A stretch of 64,000 bases of DNA from Rhodeus uyekii. Lineage: Eukaryota; Chordata; Actinopteri; Cypriniformes; Acheilognathidae. This document shows positions 1 to 10,400 of this stretch, piece after piece (position 1 is the stretch's first letter; each line of letters starts with the position of its first letter). The notes beneath the pieces were generated by a model. That model ran no database searches. It was not told where the DNA came from and worked only from the letters and a program-made list of their open reading frames with translations. Where the stretch lies: positions 5,333,501 through 5,397,500 of the forward strand of contig JAWRVZ010000027.1 in the NCBI GenBank assembly GCA_037043235.1, written 5' to 3'. The position numbers and the translations under genes are program-made.

Positions 1-753
1 GGCCACAGGGGTCGGAAGAGATGTTGATCCTGCCTTTAATCTCTCAGCTCGAGGGCTTTGGGTTCGCATGGCTATGATGTCCCCTTCAGTGGGCCTCTTC
101 ATCCCAATTCCCCCTTTGAGGTCTTCATCGCAAGTTTTCACCTCACTTACAGCCCATGATGCCCGAAAAGATCCAGGAGTCGGGCTGGTTGGGGACTGAA
201 TCCTGGTCCGACTGTCCTTACGGTCAAGGCTCTTTGAAGAGGCATGGATGCTCTCTCTAGACTCCTTTAATTCTCGACCACCGCCGTGAGCTTTAAGGAG
301 AGACACGGGACGCTGGGTTGCACGGACTGGGATGTCACCCAGATGTCTGGCTATATCCCGTGAAAAAGACGTTTGGGGCATTCCAGTGGATTCTCTGGCT
401 CTTCCATTCTCTGTGGTGGGTGAGATCATTGATTTTTGCCTGTCACCAGGGTAAACACCATCAGCAAAAAGTGCCTTATCCTCCCTTGGGCTTTGGAGTA
501 TTTCCTGTTCCACAGAGGATTTGACAGATTCTCCAGCTTCCAGCTCCACAGCCTCACCCATTTTCTGCCGTTCCTGGCCCTCATTATTGGATCCAGCGTG
601 CTTGAGATGTTTCGCTCCATCAGCATCGTACACCGCCCCCTCCCCAGCTGGCCTGGACTTCTCCAACTCATTTTCCTCAGTGGTTTCTACCTTCACCAAG
701 GTGAGGGAGATAAGGTAGGTGGTTTTTGACTGTGATGTCCCGCTTCGGTTCAT
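1..753 (-). CDS. agap2: agap2 first coding exon (Arf-GAP with GTPase, ankyrin and PH domains 2), partial
   Basis: A minus-strand frame is open from an ATG at 753-751 to the window edge (251 codons, no stop). An in-frame TGA lies at 771-769, just upstream, which favours this start. The protein begins MNRSGTSQSKTTYLISLTLV; the segment TTYLISLTLVK is the signature of the N-terminus of the long, neuronal AGAP2 isoform (PIKE-L), which binds and activates PI3-kinase/Akt and acts as an Arf GTPase-activating protein. The rest is hydrophilic and rich in Ser, Pro, Arg and Glu, as expected of the disordered region before the GTPase-like domain. The GTPase, PH, ArfGAP and ankyrin parts lie outside the window. 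No splice donor is needed inside the exon. The tail-to-outside orientation next to tspan31 matches human 12q14. The gene call rests on the short conserved N-terminus plus synteny. Confidence 0.83.
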   Translation of the reverse strand, partial: MNRSGTSQSKTTYLISLTLVKVETTEENELEKSRPAGEGAVYDADGAKHLKHAGSNNEGQERQKMGEAVELEAGESVKSSVEQEILQSPREDKALFADGVYPGDRQKSMISPTTENGRARESTGMPQTSFSRDIARHLGDIPVRATQRPVSLLKAHGGGRELKESRESIHASSKSLDRKDSRTRIQSPTSPTPGSFRASWAVSEVKTCDEDLKGGIGMKRPTEGDIIAMRTQSPRAERLKAGSTSLPTPVA

Positions 754-2293
754 GTGGTCCAGAATTTCTCAGCAGATCAAGGACAGAAAATTAATTCAAA
801 GAATCAAATAATCGATTCACTCGTTGAAAGGTTTCCACAGCAGAAAAGAAAATCACAGAACATATAGAAAAAAAAGACAAGTGTGTCAAAAAGAAGTGAA
901 CTGTGATCTTGTTCAATAAAGTGGGAAACAATTTAGCTAATGTCCTTTGTGCTCTTTCACACCTTCATGTTTCTTTCCAGACTTAAATGTCTTCGTATTG
1001 CTGTTCTCTGTTCCTCTCACACCTATTTTAAGCATGCAGACATGTGCCCACCTCTCCACACCTGCATGAAAAGCATGCTCCCGATTCCATTGACTACATT
1101 CAACAAGAGGCAGATTCAAAGGCAAAAATGACAATGCACGAGATGGAAACAGGATCGAAAATTCCTTCAAGGACGACAAAGAGTAAAATTACATCGGGGA
1201 GACATGCAGAGCTGTTAACCTCAGATCAAGGCACATCGTTTCACAAACCTGCTCCCCAGCGCGTGGAGGAGATGCTGACAGACAGAAGAGTCGAACTGAG
1301 GAGTCAGTCTACATGCCACATGGATCGGTGAAACGTTTATGGCAAGTCCACAGAGAGAGATCCCAGTGTCCCCACACAGAGTCTATCCATCACGCTTCCA
1401 GTGATCGGTGCGTCAAGCAATCGGGGATGTCAATAATGCAGATGCATGAGACAATCATGCTTCATCCTAGAGAAGAAGGTGCATCTCACGCTAAAGGTTT
1501 AGATGAGTCACGCATAATGAACGAGGAACTCTCAGATCTCTCCAGTGGAAGGTCTTCTTCAAACCCACGCAGAACGGCACCGTGCAGGAATATCCTGCTT
1601 CTCTCTCCATCTCCTGCTTCTCTCTCTCTCTCTCTCTGCCCTTGTCACCAGCCAGACAGCTCCCAGCCCCTGCTTTCCACAGCCTACTACCCCCTCCTCT
1701 CGTCCTCCCTCCCTCGCCTTCTCCCTATCTTTTCTCTCGCTCGCACGCTCTCTCCTGCTTAAAAAGCGAGAATCAGTGATGTGTTGAGGAATAAAGACAG
1801 ATTGTAAAGCTTGCGAGGTTCTGACATGGAAAAGAGGTCAACAGCACAAGAAAAACACAAATACGAGTGGTTACATGCACAGCTAATCAAGACTGACACA
1901 TCAGTGAGGCAAATTTCGCACTCGTTCCTGTGCTGTATCAGGCAGCAATGTGCCACATATCACAGTCACAGTCAGTACAGTGATTCAAAAGCTGCTGTGT
2001 CCCCCCACCTTTTCTGTCCTAGACACTGAGCTTGCTTGTTACCAAGGTATTCCGAGGCTAAACTCCTCCTCCTTCATGCACTGATTCCATCTAGTCTCCC
2101 GTTCGCCATCTCCATATCTAACCCCCTGCTCCATGCTCCCACTGTCCTTGCCAAGGTGTGTATGAACGAGAAGGTGATTGAGTGAGGGCATGCAGTATTA
2201 TTGACAACTTATTGATTGATCCATTCAAATGTGCTTAATTGGAGTCAATATTACACTCCAATTCATTCAATAACTGGGATGAGGAATGAGATT
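754..2293. other. agap2 upstream flank / probable 5' UTR and promoter
   Basis: No coding exon is seen. A pyrimidine-rich stretch at about 1595-1750 (CT runs plus CTCGCTCGCACGCTC) would read as a GA-rich leader on the agap2 strand, so the agap2 transcript may start near here; this is inference. A short 'aatcgattcac' motif at 810-820 is a common fish-repeat remnant. Confidence 0.35.
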
Positions 2294-2328
2294 AAAAAAA
2301 AATCGATATGTCCTACACAAGACTATCA

Positions 2329-2380
<52 letters not shown>

Positions 2381-2406
2381 TGTGTAGGACATATTGATTT
2401 TTTTAT
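2294..2406. repeat. Palindrome with (TG)n(TA)n core
   Basis: The arm at 2301-2325 (contains tatgtcctacacaagacta) is repeated in inverse orientation at 2375-2399 (tagtcttgtgtaggacata). The two arms flank a TG run and about 17 TA repeats. The outer A8/T8 runs extend the symmetry. It looks like a small inverted-repeat element whose loop became a microsatellite. Confidence 0.8.
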
Positions 2407-2654
2407 ATATATCTTGTAGGCAATTATCAGTCAGATAGAGTTCACAAATCAATAATGTGATATTGATTGCTATCAATCATGAAGACAGGTGTCATATAGA
2501 GCACAATTCAACAACAGGAAGAAGGCATGGAAGTTGGGAAGATAGCATGCAGACACTTGTATATAAATGTCTCGGTTTCGTTCTCCTTTTTATTGACTTG
2601 CTATTTTATTGCAAATAATGAATTTAATGACTATTACCATTGCTTATAATTAAG

Positions 2655-2870
2655 TTAAAGGGACAGTTAATTTACTAACCTTCATGTCACTCCAAAACTG
2701 TTTGTATTACATTCTTCTGTGGAACACAAAAGAATATATTTTGAAGAACATCGGGTACCAAAGATAAAACCCCAGTGACTTTGAGCGTATGATTTTTTTA
2801 ATGTTATTTTGTGTTGCACAGAAGAACAGATATCATTAAGGTTTGGACTGGCATGAATAAATGATGACAA
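2655..2870 (+). mobile_element. Non-autonomous DNA element, common cyprinid MITE type
   Basis: It starts 'aaagggacagttaatttac' and 'ccttcatgtcactccaaaac'. An inner segment 'gaacacaaaagaatatattt' is mirrored by 'agaagaacagat' and by 'aaggtttggactggcatgaa' near the other end. This is the layout of the very abundant cyprinid element that begins with AAAGGGATAGTT and reads 'catcatttactcaccctcat'. The copy is diverged and its right end is incomplete. Confidence 0.6.
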
Positions 2871-5640
2871 AACCCTAGCAACCAACCAGAAGACCCTTGT
2901 AACCACGTAGCAACACCCTGGCAACCACAAGCATATTTTCATCAGAAAATGCAAAGCTTTAGTTTATTTATATAATGCACATTCTACATTCTGAGCTAAA
3001 ATTTCATGGTAGACATCTCTGTCTTGAAGAACTCGCATTCATAAACATATTTCCCCTTTCTTTCTCCCCCCCCCCCCAAACCTCTATCACTTTGCCAGTC
3101 TCCCACTCTCTTGGCTCCCTGCAGTAATCAACATTTAAATGTGTCAGTCCTATTCTCAAATCCCCATGCTCAGAAGCCAACAGCAATGACTGCCCCTTTA
3201 CAGTTTCCTTCGCTTTTATTTTATTCCCATCAAGCATCATTTGAATCATGTGGGCTAAATAAATCATATTCAAAGATCATCCATATTATTTAATCTCGTC
3301 TGTTCTGCAACTTTATTTACAGCGATGCTGGTTAATGCAAGTGAACGACTTTCTTCTGGAAAATGATAAAATGGGTGAAAAAATCATAGCAATATCTAGG
3401 GACTACAATACCATAGAAACAAGAAATCCATATGATAAAACAACCAGAATACCCTCGCATCTTTCTGGTAAGTTTTGCATAGGAAAGTACCATAAAAAAA
3501 ACTTGTTTCATTTTGGTTTTGGCTTAGGGACAAAATGTCAGTGAGATTATGCTGACTGATAGCGTCTTCATATTGAGCTGAAATCTAGAGTGACGGATAC
3601 ATTAACGCTCACAAGAGGAAGTGTGAGGAGGAAGTAAATTATAAGGAGCTTCGACAAACACTATATTAAAGATGCATTAATTCCTGTCACCACAAGTTCC
3701 AACCTGAGAATATGCACGGTGTGCATGTTTACTGCGAACACAAGTTATAAATGTTGCATCTTAAAATTGAACTTCACGTCCGGCTCATTTGGCTAGAGCT
3801 TCAATGCATGCCAGGTTATTTAAAGTCAAACAAAGACATCCCTCCATCCCCAAGAAAAAGTGGAATCTTATGGAAAGCTAAAAATAATGGGGTCAGATAC
3901 GGAGAGTAAGAGTTATACTGTAGACAGGTGGGGACTGAAATGAAGAGGATGTGGCTTTCGTGGGCAGCAAGAGAGCGTCAGACAGGAAATGGACCAGCAC
4001 TTCGTGTTCAAGAGCCTGCCACCATGACGACGTCTCTAAGATGGTACTAATGTTTCAACCCGAGTCTCTTTAAATTTACATCCACGATTCTGATTCTACA
4101 TCCGGACTGTAGTAACAGTACATCATCACAGTCTAATGGAGGAGCATGTGCATTTGGAGACGTCTGCTGGTTATGTAATTCAATTTACCATGAGTTAAAA
4201 CATTTGTATTCCCTTTTATACGTCTGCCTTCTCTAAAATATACATTTGGGACATTTGATATAATTACAAAACTCAAGATAATGAGCATAGTACTGCAAAG
4301 TGGAACAATCCATTGCAGCCAAACCACGTGAAAAGCCTAATTCCTTGTATTTTTATCTCACACAAGAAGCTGTGATTAAACCCATTTCCAGTATGATTAA
4401 TAAACTTGTGATTTATTTATTTTTATGTAATACTATCAACAGAGTTCAACTCAAACAACATGTTGATTATGTACAAGTCACTCTCTTCAGTATGTAACGG
4501 AGTTGCAAAATGCAATGGGAAACTATCACAAAGTGTTCTACGGGAAAAAACATCCAATCTCAAGACCCAACAAACTGAGGCTCACCTTGTATGCCGTGAA
4601 GGAACAGCTTTAGTCCTGTCTTGAGCTGCTGGTCTTCAACCCTCTCCAGCTGTTTAAGAAATTTGTTTATAGTTTTTTGCAAGCTTTCATGTCTTCTCAC
4701 CTCAGCTCTAATTGCAGTCGAGTTTGCAACTTTAATTGTGCTATTCATATTTAGACCAATGTGACTGCTTAAATTGCATTGAGTTTCTGTAACCCATCAG
4801 CATTTCCTGCCCGTTTTTTCATGTCAATGTCAGGTACAGCAGTAAAACGTTGTTCCAACTCTAAAGCATGCAACCCAGAGTAGTTTTGCGTGCATGTATT
4901 TCCTCTCTCTCTCTCTCTTTCTCTCTCTAAATTCACTTCCTGATTTTAAAAAGTGTCACCATCTCATAGGCTGCTCTCTCGCAAACAGGATTTTGTGGTA
5001 AATTCAAGAGATCCGTTACAAAAGAAGTTTAAAAAAAGCAACCTTTTTTCTGATTTAGAGCTGGAATGGTAAGATTTCAGCATTGATGTGAGAACTAAAT
5101 ATATTTATGATTATAAAAATAGAGTAAATTGGGGCTAGTTCACACATTCAGCTTGACAGACGAGGGAACTTTCAATAAAAGTCAATTCAGTTTATCGCAA
5201 TAATATTGTGTATACAGTTTTTTCCACATTTTCAAAACGTTGTAATTTCACAAAAATAAATAAGTATAATTTAGGGATGGTCGATGATATATATCGGCTG
5301 AAAATTTGGTCAATAAAGCCAATAAATAATGCACATGATGCATCAGATGTGCACCATTCACCATGATGGTTATAAATCACTTGAAACATGATTGAAAATC
5401 ACTTCATAAAAGGAAAATACAGTTCAGTGCAACATGTGCAGCGCAAGCCTGTCATATTGGCTACATTAAATTATAGTTGTGTGTTTGGGGCATGGCATTT
5501 AATCAGGCTCTCAAAAATGTAGATTTATATTTATCGGTCAATATATTGGCTTTTAAATATAAAGATTTATCGGTTATTGGTGTCGGCCAAAATTTTCATA
5601 TCTGTGAATCCCTGGTACAGTACATGCTGTTATCTTTAAT
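2871..5640. other. Intergenic sequence between agap2 and tspan31
   Basis: No exon with plausible splice sites or family similarity was found. It holds a C11 run at 3067-3077, a CT microsatellite at 4903-4927 and otherwise unremarkable AT-rich DNA. Confidence 0.5.
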
Positions 5641-5644
5641 AATA

Positions 5645-5822
5645 AGGCACTCATGGCCTAATGGTTAGAACCATGACAAATGGTTCGATTCTCAGTACCC
5701 GCACGAAATGACTGAAACGTTACCTTACCCCCAATCACTCCACGGGCACCACAGCAAAAATGGCTGCCCAGGTGTGTGTCCCAGGTGTTCACTATTAACT
5801 TGGATGGGTTAATTGCAGATGT
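5645..5822 (+). repeat. tRNA-derived SINE (DANA/V-SINE-like), 3' truncated
   Basis: An A-box-like segment (tggcctaatggttag) and a B-box (ggttcgattc) are followed by the conserved body 'agcaaaaatggctgcccag' and 'ggatgggttaattgcag'. This is the structure of the zebrafish-type DANA family. It is not a functional tRNA gene: the sequence does not fold as a cloverleaf and runs into a SINE body. Confidence 0.7.
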
Positions 5823-7371
5823 TATTTCATATTATAGGCTTCTTAATATCAAGATCTCGTTTCGAGAACTTATCGCATGTACTGTCAACATGTGCTTTAA
5901 TGTACGTGCCTATACATAAATTGATATTCAAAACTAAAACAATGCTAAAAGACTTTGAACTGAAAAGTGTGACAATTAGCCTCAGTCTCCCCTATGGAAA
6001 TCCATAAAATGTTGATATATTTGGCACTGACAGGCATTTGTTGCATGAGATGAAAATGCATACATAACAAAAATTTCGCAGTGTCTTCAGGCCTTCGAGG
6101 TGTCTGATTGTGAATCTGGGCCTGTGTTTATCACCAGTCCTCAATGCAGCATCCTGTGTCTCGCAGGCCAGTGACGTCAGAGGGAGTGACGATGTATGAC
6201 GTTATTTGTTGCTACTCTGCTCAGCCAATGACGTTCAAGCTTCACACACGCGTCACTTCTACAAGCTTCAGTATTTACTATAATCATTAAATCAGCACCT
6301 CTAATTATTATCTCATAAACATAGCAATTAGAAGCAGTATAAACAAATTCACGTTAAGCTTAAAAAAAGATCGCATTGTGTATTAGAAAATACTTGCCCT
6401 CATGAAGCTCGTGTGTTTCCAAATGTTCTGGGAAACCGTCCTTGATGTCTTTTATCTTTTAAGATACTTAAGGTTTTTAATTAAATGTCTTTAAATGAGT
6501 ATGTTGACCGCTGTAAGCTAATTAACTGGGTACTACAATATGAAAATACGCGCTGCTATTTGGTGGCTGAAGCATTTGCTCTCGCGAGATTTCATGGTAA
6601 TTTATTAAAATTAATAATTTAACTTAATTGAATAGCTTAATTTTGTGAAGTTAAACGTCGAAATAAAATTACAATTAAATTTTAGACACTTTCGTCACAA
6701 AGATGTGACGATTAGAACGAGGAAGAACCCTTGAGGGTTTTTTTTTTGTGTGTGTTTGTGTGTTTTTAAAAACATATTTCGTACGCCCTGGCTGTTGTGT
6801 GTATATTTTAAATATAGTTGGTTTTATGTAAAATAAAAAATGTTTAAATTGTATTGCTATGATTAAGAAATTCAAAACAAAGCACGTGAGGGAAAGTTCT
6901 ACCGCTAGAGGGTCTGCGGCTCCGGTGACGTCAGTGATGGAACCGATTTCCGCGCAATCGGTTCTTTCGAAAAATTCACTTCAAAGAATTGATTGAAACG
7001 ATTCAGTGATTCAATTATTCAATGACCCAAATGCGTCATCGCTTAGTCCCTTGACGTTCCGACAAAAAACGTTTAATATAAGTACGTATTTACATTCTAT
7101 GTAAAAGAAGAACATTGAAATATGAAACACATTTCTGTTTTTCTTTTAAAAGTTTATTTGAGGTTCATTAACACGTTTGTTTATTATAAATTAATGTGTC
7201 TCAGTTCAGTTTTCCACAGCCGTTATTCAGCACACGAAACAGTAATTTATTATTGAAAAATAATTTGCTATGAAATTAGATGAACTTAGTCCAGTTCACT
7301 CGGCTTTGTGAACCGGTTTATATGATTCATCAAAAAGATTCGATCGAAATGATTCGGTTCATGAACCGGAC
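5823..7371. promoter_or_regulatory. Upstream region of tspan31 with two perfect CRE palindromes
   Basis: Two TGACGTCA sites occur, at 6172-6179 and 6926-6933; the first sits among other TGACG half-sites. TGACGTCA is the consensus CREB/ATF site. The 6890-7370 interval also carries repeated GAACCG/CGGTTC and GATTCA motifs typical of a decayed fish repeat, so the proximal promoter may be partly repeat-derived. No TATA box is evident before the start codon. No exon is seen. Confidence 0.4.
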
Positions 7372-7471
7372 ATCTCACCACAAGAGAAGAAGAGCAGTTT
7401 CTAGCGAAACAGCGAAAACAACATCACTAACGCATCATTTCATCTCACTGGTAAATGCCTGAAGATTCAAC

Positions 7472-10400
7472 ATGGTTTGCGGAGGATTTACCTGCTCGAA
7501 AAACGCCCTCTCTTCGCTAAATGTAGTTTATATGGTGAGTTGCACATTCATGAATAGCTAGCTTGCTAGCAACGGCTAATCCTGGTTATTACCTACATGT
7601 ATGTAGATTAACATGTAGTTCCCAGTATCTCAACATTTCTACTAGATGAAAGGTGTGTTGTGGACATTTTACTTTACGTTTACTCTCTAGGTCGTAGATT
7701 AGGTCTGTGTTTTATAGCTAAGAGATGAATAAACTGTGTAGACTGACTTGTCAAACAAACCTGGAAATATTGCTGCTATTAGTGAAAGAAAACCGGTTTG
7801 ATGTGTTAATATTAAGTTTTTTTGTCGAATCTGCTGAAGGATGTTTTTCCATACAGTGTTGCATAACAGCCCCTATGTTTGTGTAACCAGTTTTTTGGTT
7901 TACTTATTTTGTTGTCTTTATGGATTAAGTGTGTTCCTAAATGATAAAATACACACGTACTTCAGTCTATTTCCCGACTGATTACACCTGGAAGACTTTG
8001 GTCTAACAACTTCATACTTCTATCTGTCAAATCTCAAATGACATTTCAGATATTGTTGAGTTTGTGTTCCTGGTTGCTTAATACGAGTCATACACTGATG
8101 GCACTTTTGCAATGCCCCTGACTCACACGTGTGATGGCAATACTGGGGTAAGAGTGGCACAGGCATATAATAAAGGACTTTGCACTCAGGCAGAGCGGTA
8201 AATGACAAGTGTTACATGAGTTTTGGGTTGTGTGGTGCAGTGGTTCAACATCTGTGCTAGAAACCCAAAGGTTAAAACCATTCACGGTAATGACACTTGA
8301 CTTATGGTTACCCCACAGGGGCTGATTTGGGTAGAAGTGTGCTGTAAATCAAAGGTTTTCAGTCTTTTAATGTCACAGACACAAATATGATCATCCTTTT
8401 GTATCCTAAAATGTAAAACATTTATGCATTTGGCTGTCGCTTTTAACCAAAGCGACTTGCAGTGCATTTAAGAAACATATTGAGATTTTATTCAGTTCTT
8501 GCTTTCCCTGGTAATAGAACCCATGACCTTGGTGTTGCAAACGCCACACTCTACTGTTGAAATTTTATATATATAAATTAAAATTTAAAAGGCAGATATA
8601 TATGTTCATGGATAAAGAACCAATTTATACTGTGTAAAAGATAAAATATTGTAAATGTATATATTATAAATATTAGTTACATTATTATATTTGTTTCTGT
8701 TCACAAAGTACTGTTAGATCACTTTACACAATTTTGTTTGTTTTACTAATTTATTTACATGCTTTTTTTTATACGGTGATAAATTAATACTATAAATGTG
8801 TTTAATATTATTTTGCCAATATTTAATTCCTATTTTTACATTATTAATTTGTTTTCTTCTCGCTATAGTACTGTGCTGTTAGATTATTTATATTTCTTTC
8901 GTTAAATGTTTATTTTGTTTGTTTTATTTAATTCAATCTTATTTTTATGAATTAATTTGTTCTCAATCTCGGTTCTTTTCAACGGACTTCAGTGTTTCCA
9001 AGGCAGACTGACAGATTTATATAGTGAAAAATGTGTATTATAAATGTGTATTATTTGGAAAATATTTAGTATATAATTTCCATTGTTACATCAGTTCAGT
9101 ACTTATTTATATGAATAATCTATTTGTTTGTTTAATCTTATTTAATTCATTTTTCCACGGGTTCCATTACAGACCCCAGTTTAAAACCCCCTGCTGTAAT
9201 TGAGTAAATACATTTTACCAGTAAATATGGAGTTTGCACAGAAACCGTCACTCTAACATTTTTGTGGTATATTTGGCTTGGTTTTGGTTCACAATGTTCT
9301 CCATAATGTCATAATCGTACCCCTCATGCTGACATTTAAGGAGGGACTGTGTGTACATTGTTCGTCTTTGGGTTTGGCCCGTGATGTGCTGCTGTTTGGT
9401 AAATATGTCGCTCTCTGGACCTACAATCTTAATCCTGCTGCCCTTTGCTTTGAGTTGTATAGATTCCAGACAAACCCTTGAACTGTAGATTAACCCTAGT
9501 CACAGTTCAGCTTATAGAAATGAAATGAAGTAGAAATGCACATTTTAGAAGTGTAACAACATGGGTCTTGTTTCATGCTGCTGTCGCAGTAGTTGTGATG
9601 AATTAAACACAATATAAAGTAGACGTCTTGAGGCATACAAAATTCCTTTAGTTTTACCAACTGTAGACGTCACTTAGAGTTAACGTGAAATCAACTTTGA
9701 CCTTATTTAATATGCTTTTTGTGAATGAATTATCGGAGCATGAGTAATGTTTATTATCTTTATCATTATTTCTTTCTTTTTTTAAATCCTCCTCTCCAAC
9801 TATACCCGCCGTAATGGAGACCACACCCATCCCGCTAGCATTATATTAGCGTGATATGGTTAGCCAGTGCTGGAAGTCATAACTATCAGGGTTCTGTCAC
9901 TTCGGTATGGGTTTTTGGTGTTTGGTCACCAAAACTCTGACGCTGCTCCCTTGTCGTGTCTCTTGTGTGTGTGCCTTAATGTTCGTGTCTTGTTATTGTG
10001 TAACCCCGCCCATCTTGTTCCCTTGTTTCTCTTTATTGATCCCAGTTGCTCGTTACCTTCCTCATGCGTTCCCTATTTAATCCCTGTGTGTTTCCCGTTC
10101 CTTTGTCACGTTGTTGTGTTCCCTGTGTCTGTTCTCCCTGTTCCATCCAGTTTGTTTGTTTAGCGTTCTGTTTTATTTTCATTAAATATACTCCTTTCAC
10201 CTGCATACTTGAGTCCTCCCTACTTGATCCGTGACAATAACTACACTATCTGCGGACAAAAACAATATATTTCCATTGACAATGGAAAATGACCATTCAT
10301 AAGTTGCCTTTTGCAAGCAACACATGAATTGTAGCTTTTCAAATTTTTTATTTTAGATGTCTTGTTTTAGATGACTATTTTTATTTGATTATACTTTTTG

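Noticed and set aside
1313..1762. 149-codon plus-strand open frame
   Set aside because: Its composition follows the CT-rich tract, it has no domain or splice context, and it lies in the flank upstream of the minus-strand agap2 exon.
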